NCBI GenBank assembly: GCA_012719545.1
Contig: JAAYAD010000064.1
Span: forward strand, 1-37,828
Origin: Clostridiaceae bacterium
Lineage (GTDB): Bacteria > Bacillota > Clostridia > DSM-8532
Direction of reading: 5' to 3'
Length of the DNA stretch: 37,828 nt
Positions within the stretch are counted from its first letter, which is position 1; the number at the start of each line of letters is the position of its first letter. The notes under the pieces were generated by a model that was not told where the DNA came from, did no database searches, and saw nothing but the letters and a program-made list of their open reading frames with translations. Of this stretch, positions 1 through 8,517 are shown piece by piece. The translations under genes were made by a program, and so were the position numbers.

Positions 1-184
1 TCGCTAGACTATTCTTCGCGTTTCCGTTAATCCGCTTTCTAAAGCAGATTGAATTACTCAAAGCTTTTCGCTTAACGAGTTCCGCCATCATTTTCATGAT
101 GCTTCATACACTGTTCAATTTTCAATGTCCATCTTCTTCCCATCCCCGCTTGCCAAGCTCTTACGGCCCGTCAGCGGCGACAGC
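1..184 (-). other. rRNA operon leader (5' external transcribed region), partial
   Basis: Read on the minus strand, this stretch carries a boxA-like antitermination element (TTGAAAATTGAACAGTG, plus-strand positions 109-125). The same phrase is familiar from leaders and spacers of Firmicute rRNA operons. It is followed by small hairpins: CATCAT/ATGATG at 86-101 and AAGC/GCTT around 61-73. It lies directly downstream of three consensus promoters pointing left. The 16S gene itself would start beyond the left edge, so this is inferred from the leader signals. An internal 16S-23S spacer is less likely because the promoters sit immediately upstream. Confidence 0.7.
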
Positions 185-190
185 TTTATT

Positions 191-219
191 ATCATAACAC
201 CGTCCACACATCTTGTCAA
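191..219 (-). promoter_or_regulatory. rRNA promoter, proximal (third of three)
   Basis: On the minus strand the -35 is a perfect TTGACA (214-219) and the -10 is TATGAT (191-196), with exactly 17 bases between them. It reads left into the boxA-bearing leader. It is the nearest of three tandem promoters. Confidence 0.85.
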
Positions 220-273
220 GAGCTTTTTTTCAACTTTTTTCGCGTTTTCCGCCAGCTCGTGAACGGCCTATTT

Positions 274-302
274 AGTTTACCACCGCTTTTGCATTTCGTC
301 AA
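274..302 (-). promoter_or_regulatory. rRNA promoter, middle
   Basis: On the minus strand the -35 is TTGACG (297-302) and the -10 is TAAACT (274-279), with a 17-base spacer. It lies 83 bases upstream of the proximal promoter and has the same orientation. Confidence 0.75.
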
Positions 303-364
303 GCACTTTTTTGACTTATTTCGTTTACTCAAGCGCTTTTTCGTTTTGCACACGCGGCTTTATT

Positions 365-393
365 ATATTACAACAGTCAGGTCATATTGTCAA
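365..393 (-). promoter_or_regulatory. rRNA promoter, distal
   Basis: On the minus strand the -35 is a perfect TTGACA (388-393) and the -10 is TAATAT (365-370), with a 17-base spacer. It lies 91 bases upstream of the middle promoter. Multiple evenly spaced sigma-A promoters are typical of Firmicute rRNA operons. Confidence 0.85.
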
Positions 394-607
394 CACCCTA
401 TATGACAATTTTCCTTGCTCCATATTCAGTCTTGTAAAAGCTAAAAACCCTAAGCTCACCTATGCCATTGCAGCAAGGCCTGTCCCTGTTTCCCGGACAG
501 TACTGCATACTAGTGTTTAGTATATTTATATATTATATTTTTATAATGCAACAGATATTATACATAATTTAAAGAAATATGTAGATTGGTATATAAATAG
601 ATAATAT
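394..607. other. intergenic, no feature recognised
   Basis: A/T-rich spacer between the rRNA promoters and the terminators of the LCP gene. I see only a weak 6-bp hairpin (CTGTCC/GGACAG near 480-500). A 69-codon open frame at 311-520 runs through the rRNA promoters and has no ribosome binding site, so I do not call it a gene. Confidence 0.5.
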
Positions 608-632
608 AAAAAGGAGGCTTTATTAGCCTCCT
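607..632 (-). terminator. rho-independent terminator (second of a tandem pair)
   Basis: A perfect 8-bp stem, AGGAGGCT/AGCCTCCT (612-619 and 625-632), with a 5-base loop. On the minus strand it is followed by a T run. It lies about 70 bases beyond the first terminator of the LCP gene and would insulate it from the rRNA promoters. Confidence 0.8.
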
Positions 633-694
633 ACAAAGAAAACATATCTTTGTCATTATAAGTATAAAGCATTTGTAGATAAAACACTCTTTAA

Positions 695-736
695 AAAGAT
701 AAAAGCCGAAACACATTTATTATTTTGTTTCGGCTT
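695..736 (-). terminator. rho-independent terminator after the LCP gene
   Basis: A 10-bp perfect stem, AAGCCGAAAC/GTTTCGGCTT (703-712 and 727-736), followed on the minus strand by a T-rich tract. It lies 16 bases past the LCP stop codon. Confidence 0.85.
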
Positions 737-751
737 AATATAAGAGTCAGC

Positions 752-1795
752 TTATTTCTCTTCTGTTTTGATAAGCACATAGGATGAACCCTTTATATTC
801 TTCTCGGTTACCTGAAGCTCATAGGATTCAATGGGATAATTGTCCCTTAATGCCCTTTCTGCCAAAGCTCCGTATTCCACTATGTTATTCCATCCCTTTA
901 CGCTTGTTATTACATTGGAAGAGATTATCTCTGCTATATCCCCCAGCTTGGTAAGGTTTTTAAGAGTCACATGCTGGGAAATAAAGGCCTTAATAAAACG
1001 GGTCTGGTTTTCTTTTCTGAATATATCCCCGTAATTATGGAACTTTCCGTTCTCGTCATAGCCCTGGCGGAACCTTACATAGCCTTCAGCCTGCTTTCCG
1101 TTAAGATGGCGTGTTCCTTTCTCTATATAGACCTCGAAATTCTGTGATGGATCGCTGTAATTCATAAGTACCGGAACATATACCGTCACACCGCCGAAAT
1201 AGTCCACAATCTTTCTAAAGCCGCTGGTCTTTACATAAACATAATCGTTGACCCGAATGCCGAAGACCTCCTGAAGTAAGTCTGCCAGGAAATCTACATA
1301 GGGTTTGTTGAAACGACCCGTACCCTTTTTATAGTCAATGGCATCACCAATGGAAGGAGCAGCATTAATCCTGTTGATTCCTTTCTCGCTGAGCAATGCG
1401 GGCTTGGACTTTTTGAGCTTATTTATAACATCATCACTGTAATCTATATAAATATCCCTTGGAAAGCTTATAATTTTGGCCTTTTTGGCCTCTTCATCAA
1501 CATTTAAAACAGTTATGGTATCAAAATTAAAGCCTGTGGGATCGGTTCCCATAAGCAAAATATTTACGCTTTCCGGAGAAACAATTTCCTCAAAATATCT
1601 TTGATTATTTGTAAGGTTAAGATCCCGATCAATTTTAACTGGTTCATCAGTGGGCACCGGGTCAGTTGAATAAGTAGGAGTTGGGGTAGCTGTGGCTACA
1701 GTACCGTCCTCTTCTCCCCTGGACCCTGTTGAAAGGCTTTGAAAAAGCATAATACTGAATAAAACAACAAATATGCTTGAAAACAGAGCCTTCAA
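752..1795 (-). CDS. LytR-CpsA-Psr (LCP) family protein
   Basis: LCP proteins are membrane-anchored enzymes, outside the cytoplasmic membrane, that transfer lipid-linked glycopolymers such as teichoic acids or capsule onto peptidoglycan. The 347-residue product has an N-terminal hydrophobic anchor (about residues 5-22), a Thr/Pro-rich linker, then the LCP domain from about residue 70. Family signatures are DTITVLNVD, the arginine/aspartate element SFPRDIYID, the INAA stretch, FGGVTVYVP, and GYVRFRQ with a later RKENQTRF. The start is uncertain. The frame used begins with TTG, preceded by AAAAGGG 8 bases upstream. The frame stays open further upstream without an ATG, and the extra residues (KRAR) would fit a positively charged flank to the anchor. 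It stands alone with its own tandem terminators. The family is secure; the polymer transferred cannot be told. Confidence 0.88.
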   Translation of the reverse strand: MKALFSSIFVVLFSIMLFQSLSTGSRGEEDGTVATATPTPTYSTDPVPTDEPVKIDRDLNLTNNQRYFEEIVSPESVNILLMGTDPTGFNFDTITVLNVDEEAKKAKIISFPRDIYIDYSDDVINKLKKSKPALLSEKGINRINAAPSIGDAIDYKKGTGRFNKPYVDFLADLLQEVFGIRVNDYVYVKTSGFRKIVDYFGGVTVYVPVLMNYSDPSQNFEVYIEKGTRHLNGKQAEGYVRFRQGYDENGKFHNYGDIFRKENQTRFIKAFISQHVTLKNLTKLGDIAEIISSNVITSVKGWNNIVEYGALAERALRDNYPIESYELQVTEKNIKGSSYVLIKTEEK

Positions 1796-2037
1796 AATCC
1801 GCGCCCTTTTACTTGTAAATATAAAATCACCCCCAAAATCAAGGAAAACACAAAATTAGCATATCACTTTTCAATAAGGAATAGTACCTGTTTTTACTGT
1901 TAAGATCTTCAAACTTGATTGCATTTTTAGCCAACCTGAAGACATCCTAAGATTAATTATACTGGTATTTTTATAATGTTCTACAAAAAAGTTGCTTTCA
2001 AAAACTGCATTAAAGAATGAAGGATTTTTAAAATGCA

Positions 2038-2061
2038 GGCCGGAATATTTCTATTCCGGCC
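2038..2061 (-). terminator. probable terminator after valS
   Basis: A perfect 10-bp stem, GGCCGGAATA/TATTCCGGCC, with a 4-base loop 18 bases past the valS stop. The T tract that follows on the minus strand is short and interrupted, so termination may be moderate. Confidence 0.65.
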
Positions 2062-2079
2062 ATAAAAACAGCATCAAAA

Positions 2080-4725
2080 CTATTTTTTCAGAGTATTTAA
2101 GCGCTCAATAATCTTTTCATACATTTCTGTATATTTCTTAAGCTTCTCTCTTTCAGCATCAACAACGGCAGCAGGAGCCTTGCTGACAAATTCCTCATTG
2201 CCAAGCTTCTTATTGACCCTTTCAAGTTCCTTCTTAAGATTTTCTTCTTCTTTTTTGAGCCTTTCAATTTCTTTTTCTATATCAATAAGGTCTTCAAGGG
2301 GCAGATAAATCTCGGCTCCGTTTACAACCACTGCAACGGCGTCATTGGATATGCCTTCCTTATCCTTTGATACTACCGCTTCAGATATGGATGCAAGTCT
2401 TCCAAAGGTGGAAGCCTCATCTTTTATAACCTTTGCCAAAAGCTCGTCCTGGGTAACAAATATGGCTTTGCTCTTCCTGCTTGCAGGCACATTCATTTCA
2501 GCTCTTATATTACGGATTCCTCTTACCGACTCCATGATGAATTCCATAATTCTTTCCTCGGTGGGATAAAGAACTCCTTCGGTATACTCAGGCCACTTTG
2601 AAATTACGATGCTTTCATCATCGGTGATAAGGTGCCCGTAAATCTCCTCAGTAATGAATGGCATAAAGGGATGGAGCAGCTTCATGGAGTTTGTGAGAAC
2701 CTTATTCAATACGTACAGAGCCTCAAGTCTGCCCTTAGCCTCACGGTCATAGAGCCTTGGCTTAACAAGCTCAATATACCAGTCGCAGAACTCTTCCCAG
2801 ATAAATTCATAGATCTTGCCAAGCCCTATACCCAGCTCAAATTTCTCAAGGTTTTCGGTAACCTCTCTTGCCACTGTATTTATGCGGCTTAATATCCATT
2901 TGTCGGCTACTGTGAAGTTGCTTTCATCCACTTTGCCAAAGTCTATGTCATCGTCAAAGTTCATCATAACAAAGCGGAAAGCATTCCAAACCTTATTGGC
3001 AAAATTGCGGCTTGCCTCAAGCTTCTCTTCCGAGAATCTCATATCATTTCCGGGAGAGGTTCCTGCGGTCAATGCATATCTTAATGCATCGGTACCGTAT
3101 TTTTCTATAACATCAAGGGGATCGATACCGTTGCCAAGTGACTTGGACATCTTGCGTCCCTGGGCATCGCGTACAAGGCCGTGTATGAGAACGTATTTAA
3201 ACGGCTCTTTTCCCATTTGCTCAAGACCTGAGAAAATCATTCTGGCAACCCAGAAGAAAATAATATCGTAACCGGTAACAAGAACATTGGTTGGATAGAA
3301 GTATTTCAAATCCTCGGTCATCTCAGGCCATCCCAGAGTTGAGAAGGGCCACAGTGCAGATGAGAACCAGGTATCAAGCACATCCTCATCCTGTTTTAAG
3401 TTGGTGGAACCGCATTTTGAGCATTTATCGGGAGCTGTTCTTGCCACCATCATTTCGCCGCAGTCAGAGCAGTAATATGCAGGAATACGGTGTCCCCACC
3501 AGAGCTGGCGTGAAATACACCAATCCTGGATATTTTCCATCCAGTTGAAATATATCTTTGAGAATCTTTCAGGTACAAATTTAATGGTTCCGTTTCTTAC
3601 AACTTCAATGGCAGGCTCAGCTAAAGGCTTCATCTTTACAAACCACTGCCATGATACCCTGGGTTCAATAACGGTTTCGCAGCGGTAGCAGGAGCCTACA
3701 TTATGCTTGTGAGGCTTTATGTTTACCAGATAGCCCTGCTCTTCAAGATCCTTTACAACCTGCTTTCTTGCCTCATAACGGTCAAGTCCCTTGTACTTTC
3801 CGCCGTTTTCGTTAATTGTGGCATCCTCGTTCATAACATTTATAATTTCAAGATTATGGCGGAGACCAACCTCAAAGTCATTGGGGTCATGGGCCGGAGT
3901 AATCTTAACTACACCTGTTCCAAACTCACGTTCAACATAGGTGTCTGCAATAATGGGAATCTCGCGGTTTACAAGAGGCAGAATTACTGTTTTTCCTATC
4001 AAATGCTTATATCGCTCATCATCGGGATGAACAGCAACAGCAGTATCGCCCAGCATGGTTTCAGGCCTTGTAGTAGCAACTTCAATGTATTCATCCGAAT
4101 CCTTGACAGGATAGCGGATATGCCAGAAATGTCCGTCCTTTTCCTCATATTCAACCTCAGCATCGGAAATGGAGGTTCCACACTTGGGACACCAGTTGAT
4201 TATTCTCTCGCCCCTGTAAATAAGACCTTTTTCATAGAGTCGTACAAAAACTTCAATAACTGCCTTTGAAAGGCCCTCATCCATTGTAAAGCGCTCGCGC
4301 TTCCAGTCACAGGAGCTGCCCAGTTTTTTAAGCTGCTCCACAATTCTGTTTCCGTACTGTCTCTTCCATTCCCAGGCACGCTCCAAAAAGCCTTCACGGC
4401 CTATATCTTCCTTAGTGATGCCTTCCTCAGCCATTTTCTCAACAATCTTGGCTTCGGTAGCTATGCTGGCATGGTCTGTGCCGGGAAGCCAAAGGGTGCA
4501 GTAACCCTGCATACGCTTAAAGCGGATTAATATATCCTGCATAGTGTTGTCCAGGGCATGTCCCATGTGAAGCTGGCCTGTAATGTTCGGTGGCGGAATG
4601 ACTATAGTAAAGGGTTCTTTATCATGGTCGATGACGGCATGAAAATAATCCTTCTCAATCCATCTGTCATAAATTTTTCCTTCTACGCTTTGAGGATTAT
4701 AAGTCTTCTCAATTTCTCTGCTCAT
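2080..4725 (-). CDS. valS: valine--tRNA ligase
   Basis: Charges tRNA-Val with valine in the cytoplasm. The 881-residue product is full length for the family. In order it shows the class I HIGH-type signature HMGH (residues 53-56, after PPPNITG), the inserted editing domain with the [15 protein letters not shown] motif, paired zinc-binding-like cysteines (CPKCG; CSDCG and CSKCG), KMSKS in the second half, the anticodon-binding domain, and a C-terminal arm rich in Lys/Glu and predicted to be coiled coil, as in bacterial ValRS. The ATG at 4725 has AAAGGG upstream. It is the second gene behind a T-box leader whose specifier reads GUC (valine). A small membrane-protein gene lies between. I see no terminator or strong promoter in the 205-base gap, so valS is probably cotranscribed and induced when tRNA-Val is uncharged. 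Confidence 0.97.
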   Translation of the reverse strand: MSREIEKTYNPQSVEGKIYDRWIEKDYFHAVIDHDKEPFTIVIPPPNITGQLHMGHALDNTMQDILIRFKRMQGYCTLWLPGTDHASIATEAKIVEKMAEEGITKEDIGREGFLERAWEWKRQYGNRIVEQLKKLGSSCDWKRERFTMDEGLSKAVIEVFVRLYEKGLIYRGERIINWCPKCGTSISDAEVEYEEKDGHFWHIRYPVKDSDEYIEVATTRPETMLGDTAVAVHPDDERYKHLIGKTVILPLVNREIPIIADTYVEREFGTGVVKITPAHDPNDFEVGLRHNLEIINVMNEDATINENGGKYKGLDRYEARKQVVKDLEEQGYLVNIKPHKHNVGSCYRCETVIEPRVSWQWFVKMKPLAEPAIEVVRNGTIKFVPERFSKIYFNWMENIQDWCISRQLWWGHRIPAYYCSDCGEMMVARTAPDKCSKCGSTNLKQDEDVLDTWFSSALWPFSTLGWPEMTEDLKYFYPTNVLVTGYDIIFFWVARMIFSGLEQMGKEPFKYVLIHGLVRDAQGRKMSKSLGNGIDPLDVIEKYGTDALRYALTAGTSPGNDMRFSEEKLEASRNFANKVWNAFRFVMMNFDDDIDFGKVDESNFTVADKWILSRINTVAREVTENLEKFELGIGLGKIYEFIWEEFCDWYIELVKPRLYDREAKGRLEALYVLNKVLTNSMKLLHPFMPFITEEIYGHLITDDESIVISKWPEYTEGVLYPTEERIMEFIMESVRGIRNIRAEMNVPASRKSKAIFVTQDELLAKVIKDEASTFGRLASISEAVVSKDKEGISNDAVAVVVNGAEIYLPLEDLIDIEKEIERLKKEEENLKKELERVNKKLGNEEFVSKAPAAVVDAEREKLKKYTEMYEKIIERLNTLKK

Positions 4726-4930
4726 ATTAACAACCCTTTCTGTATATTTTAAGAAAACTTAATAATTTACTTGTTTAAGCTTTTTGAGCCCAGGTTATGG
4801 AGAAATATATAGAGTCTTAATACTATGTCTTAAGATTATGGTTTTGTAGATTATTTTTGTTCTGTCGCCGTTTATTTTGCAGCCAAAGCACTTGTACGGA
4901 TGCTATAAATTTCTCCGGGCATTAAAGCTA

Positions 4931-5179
4931 TTACTTTTTCAGGGCAACGAATAAAACCAATATGCCCGCAAGAACAACCAAAAAGCCCATCATTTTGACT
5001 CTTACTATTGCCTTGGTTTCCTTATACTTTTCAAGCTCTTCGCCGGAAAGTTCATCAGCCTCTGATGCATCAACCTTCTCGACAAGGTTCATGCGTTTTG
5101 TTATAAGCCTTGCCCCGTAATTTATAAAGGCTCCTATTCCCATAATTATAAAGGCTGTAATTTTAAGCAAGGTACCCAT
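4931..5179 (-). CDS. small membrane protein between valine T-box and valS
   Basis: An 82-residue protein with two predicted membrane helices, about residues 5-22 (ITAFIIMGIGAFINYGA) and 62-79 (MGFLVVLAGILVLFVAL). They are joined by a charged, Glu-rich linker of about 35 residues. The ATG start is well supported by GAAAGGATGG just upstream. I do not recognise a named family. Its position is informative: it is the first gene after a complete T-box leader and is followed 205 bases later by valS, with no obvious terminator between. Its expression should therefore respond to valine tRNA charging. Whether it has any role in valine metabolism or transport is unknown. Confidence 0.78.
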   Translation of the reverse strand: MGTLLKITAFIIMGIGAFINYGARLITKRMNLVEKVDASEADELSGEELEKYKETKAIVRVKMMGFLVVLAGILVLFVALKK

Positions 5180-5289
5180 TGAACCATCCTTTCAGGGCTA
5201 ATTTTTTCGGCAAATCTTTGGCGGTAGCTACGGTTCGTGCATGCATTTAGCAAGCATTAAAATTATGACTAATCATATTCAATGACTAA

Positions 5290-5555
5290 CAAAAAAGCTT
5301 TCATCCAAAACACTTTTGGACGAAAGCTTAACTTCCGCGGTACCACCAAAATTCCCTAAGGCACTTTGTCAGAAGATAACGGTTCTTAGCCGGTACAGCC
5401 TACTTAAAAAGCAATCAATCTTGCTTATTGTTCAGCCATACATGCTCCGGAGCGACCTTCGGCAATTCTTCCTGAGGGATGCTTTCAGCCAGAGACATCC
5501 CCTCTCTTTCAGGCTTCTTAAGCCTACTCCTCTCCATCATAGCACACTATTTACA
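5290..5555 (-). ncRNA. T-box riboswitch, valine (GUC specifier)
   Basis: On the minus strand the leader has a Stem I with the AGTA element near its base, an AGAGAG stretch followed by a GGGATG/CATCCC distal hairpin, the canonical T-box sequence GGTGGTACCGCGG (plus positions 5335-5347), and a strong terminator hairpin built on AAGCTTTC/GAAAGCTT (5295-5329) ending in six T. By analogy with the glyQS and tyrS leaders, the specifier is GTC at 5454-5456, inside GAAGGTCGCTCC. The CTCC there can pair with GGAG next to AGTA. The GUC reading agrees with valS downstream. Class identity is very strong; the specifier is an alignment by eye. Confidence 0.92.
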
Positions 5556-5561
5556 TGGTTG

Positions 5562-5590
5562 ATAATAAAACATCGTAAGGCTCTTGTCAA
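5562..5590 (-). promoter_or_regulatory. promoter for the T-box/valS transcript
   Basis: On the minus strand: TTGACA (5585-5590), a 17-base spacer, TATTAT (5562-5567). It places the start of transcription a few bases before T-box Stem I, immediately downstream of the dfrA stop codon. The valS unit is therefore independent of dfrA. Confidence 0.85.
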
Positions 5591-5596
5591 GTCACA

Positions 5597-6100
5597 CTAA
5601 TCTATCTTTTCATAATCCACATAACGGAAGCGGACACCTGCGCTGCTCTCCTGCCATGCTCCTTCATATGTCTTTTCCCAGCCTGGCAGTTCATCCAGAT
5701 TCACCAAAAATGTGTCAGCGTCAAAGGTATCATCTATCCTGGTAATCAGGGCCTTGCTGCAATACGGCAGAAGAAGTCTATACACGCTTTCCCCGCCGCA
5801 GACAAAGACCTTGCCCTGATAATCTTTTATTTCATTCCACAGCTCATCAAGGTCGTGGACTATAACCGCACCGGGGCAGGTATAGGACTTGTCCCTTGTA
5901 AGAACAACATTGATTCTGTCGGGCAAAGGCTTTTTATCCTTAAAGGATTCTAAGGTTTTTCGTCCGACAATTATAAGGTTATCCCGTGTAAAGTCGGCAA
6001 AACGCTTAAGGTCTTCCGGGATACGCTTTAAAAGCTTATTGTCCTTTCCAAGTCCCCAGTTTCTGTCGGCTGAGGCTATAAGTATAAGGTCTTTTCTCAT
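5597..6100 (-). CDS. dfrA: dihydrofolate reductase
   Basis: Reduces dihydrofolate to tetrahydrofolate with NADPH, regenerating the cofactor oxidised by thymidylate synthase. The 167-residue product has the usual length. Visible features are the N-terminal strand LILIASADRNWGLGKDN (substrate loop), the catalytic acid in IPEDLKRF (Asp30), the NADPH-binding VGRKTLESF and the FVCGGESVY glycine motif. The start is supported by CAGGAG upstream. It follows thyA by 45 bases on the same strand, the classic thyA-dfrA pair. The valS-unit promoter begins directly after its stop. Confidence 0.95.
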   Translation of the reverse strand: MRKDLILIASADRNWGLGKDNKLLKRIPEDLKRFADFTRDNLIIVGRKTLESFKDKKPLPDRINVVLTRDKSYTCPGAVIVHDLDELWNEIKDYQGKVFVCGGESVYRLLLPYCSKALITRIDDTFDADTFLVNLDELPGWEKTYEGAWQESSAGVRFRYVDYEKID

Positions 6101-6145
6101 ATTATTCTCCTGATTATATTAGTGCACCAAATTTCTGACTCCTTG

Positions 6146-6976
6146 TCATACCGCAACAGGAATGTTCTTTATCTGGGGCCACGGGTCATAGCCCTCAAGA
6201 ACAAAATCAGATACCTTAAAATCATAAAAATCCTTAACATCGGGATTTATAACAAGCTTTGGAGCAGGCCTTGGCTCCCTTGTCAGCAACTCTTTTACCA
6301 AAGGCTCATGGCGATCATAAATATGTGCATCTGCAATTACATGTACAAGCTCGCCTGCTTCCAGACCGCTTACCTGAGCGAACATATGAACAAGCACCGC
6401 ATATTGAACAACGTTCCAGTTATTTGCCACAAGAACGTCTTGGGATCGCTGGTTCAAAATTGCGTTAAGGCGTTTTCCTGTAACATTGAAGGTCATGCTG
6501 TATGCGCAAGGGTACAGGTTCATGGCATGAAGATCCGCATGATTATAGATATTTGTCATAATCCTGCGGCTTGAGGGATTGTGCTTTAAATCATACAGGA
6601 CTCTGTCAACCTGGTCAAATTCGCCTTCCTTATACTTATGCTTTATTCCAAGCTGGTATCCGTAGGCCTTTCCTATGGAGCCGTTCTCATCTGCCCAGGC
6701 ATCCCATATGTGGCTGTTTAAGTCCTTAATATTGTTTGACTTTTTCTGCCATATCCATAAAATTTCGTCTATTGCTGCTCTTAAATTGGTTGGTCTTAAA
6801 GTAAGAATAGGAAATTCTTTTGACAGGTCATACCGATTGACCACACCGAACTTCTTTTTTGTATGGGCAGGTGTACCATCATCCCACCTTGGCCTTACCT
6901 CGGTACCTTCATCAGAATAGCCGTTTTCCAAAATATCCTTACACATATCAATAAAAATCAAATCTGCATAGCTCAT
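6146..6976 (-). CDS. thyA: thymidylate synthase
   Basis: Methylates dUMP to dTMP using methylene-tetrahydrofolate and yields dihydrofolate for the adjacent DfrA. The 276-residue protein carries the arginine pair before the active site (SSRRIM, about residues 135-140), the active-site cysteine in NLYPCAYS (Cys157), the dUMP-binding RSQD (177-180) with VANNWNVVQYA, and DAHIYDRH near the end. The context around the cysteine (PCAYS rather than the common PCH) is a recognised variation but makes this a divergent ThyA. The start has TAAGGAG at good spacing. It is probably the first gene of a thyA-dfrA operon. Confidence 0.95.
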   Translation of the reverse strand: MSYADLIFIDMCKDILENGYSDEGTEVRPRWDDGTPAHTKKKFGVVNRYDLSKEFPILTLRPTNLRAAIDEILWIWQKKSNNIKDLNSHIWDAWADENGSIGKAYGYQLGIKHKYKEGEFDQVDRVLYDLKHNPSSRRIMTNIYNHADLHAMNLYPCAYSMTFNVTGKRLNAILNQRSQDVLVANNWNVVQYAVLVHMFAQVSGLEAGELVHVIADAHIYDRHEPLVKELLTREPRPAPKLVINPDVKDFYDFKVSDFVLEGYDPWPQIKNIPVAV

Positions 6977-7070
6977 ATTTTACACTCCTTACGGCAAATG
7001 GGCTGAAAATTAACGCCGGAATAAAGACTCTCACCCATACTTTTTGATTCAAATTAATAACTTAAGAAAT

Positions 7071-7099
7071 ACTATACCTTAAGAAAAAAATAAATACAA
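7071..7099 (-). promoter_or_regulatory. putative promoter for thyA-dfrA
   Basis: On the minus strand: TTGTAT (7094-7099), a 17-base spacer, TATAGT (7071-7076), about 95 bases before thyA. The rest of the 356-base divergent spacer (7100-7332) is A/T-rich. It should hold the plus-strand agmatinase promoter, but I see only weak matches there (for example CATAAT at 7252-7257). Confidence 0.5.
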
Positions 7100-7332
7100 C
7101 TTGTAAGCCAGGAACTATTTCTTTCTGATTTATCAGGCAAACGCACATATTATTATTTGCTGCAGTTTCCGGTGTAAACTTTCTTTGAAACAGCTTCCTG
7201 CGTACGGAATCCTGTATCCTAAATTATTTTTGTGAAGTGTAATTATCAGTTCATAATGTTTGTGTTATATTATTGATGTTAATCTTACAATTAGACTAAA
7301 AAATAAACCAATTGATTTAAGGAGCAGTTAAA

Positions 7333-8193
7333 ATGATACAGAATCCTGAATTAAAGATACTTGGCTTTGAAAATTCCTACGATGAAGCAAATGTTGTGGT
7401 ATTTGGCGCCCCCTTCGACGGTACCGTGTCTTACAGGCCAGGTTCCCGCTTTGGTCCTTCTGCCATAAGAAACGAATCCTATGGCATTGAAACCTACAGC
7501 CCATATCAAAACGCCGATTTATTAATGGATATCAAAGGCCATGACGCAGGTGATTTGCCGCTTCCCTTCGGTGATACAAAGGCAGTCCTTGATATGATAA
7601 AAAGTTTTACAGGCGAAATAGTGAACGATAACAAGATTCCTGTAATGCTGGGCGGAGAGCATCTGGTTACCCTGCCGGCAGTGGAAGCTGTTCTTGAAAA
7701 ATACCTGGATTTATGCATCATACACCTTGATGCCCACACAGACTTAAGAGAAGATTATCTGGGAATCAAACTCTCCCATGCTACGGTCATACGCCGTATT
7801 TGGGAGAAGGTTGGAGACAAGAGAATATGGCAGTTTGGAATTCGCTCCGGAGAGAAGTACGAGTTTGAATGGGCAAGGGATCACACCTTCCTTACTCCCT
7901 TTTCCTTGGATGGAATAGAAAAAGCCCTTGAGGTAATTGGAGACAGGCCAATTTATCTTACAATAGACCTGGATGTTCTTGATCCGTCAGTATTCCCCGG
8001 AACAGGAACTCCTGAGCACGGAGGAGTTACCTTTAAGGAACTTATTGCATTCCTCTTAAAGCTCAGAGGAAAGAATATTGTCGGAGCCGATCTTGTGGAG
8101 CTTGCTCCTCACTATGACGCCAGCGGCATCTCAACAGCCGCCGCCTGCAAGCTTCTAAGAGAAGTGGCACTGGTAATTGGCGCAAAGATTTAA
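7333..8193 (+). CDS. speB: agmatinase (ureohydrolase family)
   Basis: Predicted to hydrolyse agmatine to putrescine and urea in the cytoplasm, using a binuclear manganese centre. The 286-residue protein shows all ureohydrolase metal ligands: GGEH (His110), DAHTD (Asp133, His135, Asp137) and IDLDVLDP (Asp212, Asp214). It also has the SHA motif at 148-150 and a typical agmatinase N-terminal PFDGTVSYRPGSRFGP. The start is set by TTAAGGAGC. It is a single plus-strand gene with its own terminator. Putrescine is the substrate for the carboxyspermidine dehydrogenase/decarboxylase pair encoded near 33-35 kb, which supports agmatinase over arginase or formiminoglutamase. Confidence 0.88.
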   Translation: MIQNPELKILGFENSYDEANVVVFGAPFDGTVSYRPGSRFGPSAIRNESYGIETYSPYQNADLLMDIKGHDAGDLPLPFGDTKAVLDMIKSFTGEIVNDNKIPVMLGGEHLVTLPAVEAVLEKYLDLCIIHLDAHTDLREDYLGIKLSHATVIRRIWEKVGDKRIWQFGIRSGEKYEFEWARDHTFLTPFSLDGIEKALEVIGDRPIYLTIDLDVLDPSVFPGTGTPEHGGVTFKELIAFLLKLRGKNIVGADLVELAPHYDASGISTAAACKLLREVALVIGAKI

Positions 8194-8318
8194 GCCCGAT
8201 TTCCAGTTGAAAAAATGAATATGCATAGACCATTATTTAGCCTTAACTATAATTAAAAACTAGACTATAAAGCATGTTGCAGAACCTGATTTGAAAATAT
8301 CAAATAAAAGCATAATAG

Positions 8319-8356
8319 AAGGTATACATTATGTGCGGTTAATGTATACCTTTTTT
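8319..8356 (+). terminator. rho-independent terminator after speB
   Basis: A 12-bp perfect stem, AAGGTATACATT/AATGTATACCTT, with a 10-base loop and six T following on the plus strand. In the 324-base gap between speB and the comEC stop I see no other feature. Confidence 0.85.
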
Positions 8357-8517
8357 ATGCTTCCTATTTTTTGATTACTTCCTGCTTCAATTGGACATAA
8401 ATTAATGAACCATAAATGAAACATCTCAAGAACAAAGCCTGCATTAGACGGATTCATTAATATTATCAAGACCTTTTCTTGTCAAAGATGCAAACAATTT
8501 GTCACTGAACGTTTTTA

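Noticed and set aside
1..184. A mature rRNA or tRNA gene at the left edge
   Set aside because: No 16S/23S start motif or tRNA cloverleaf is visible; only leader elements are present.
3703..4269. A 188-codon plus-strand frame inside valS
   Set aside because: It lies wholly antisense to conserved valS coding sequence, has no ribosome binding site and reads as an unstructured composition; a shadow frame.
5316..5600. A 94-codon plus-strand frame across the T-box
   Set aside because: The bases are fully explained by T-box, terminator and promoter signals on the other strand.
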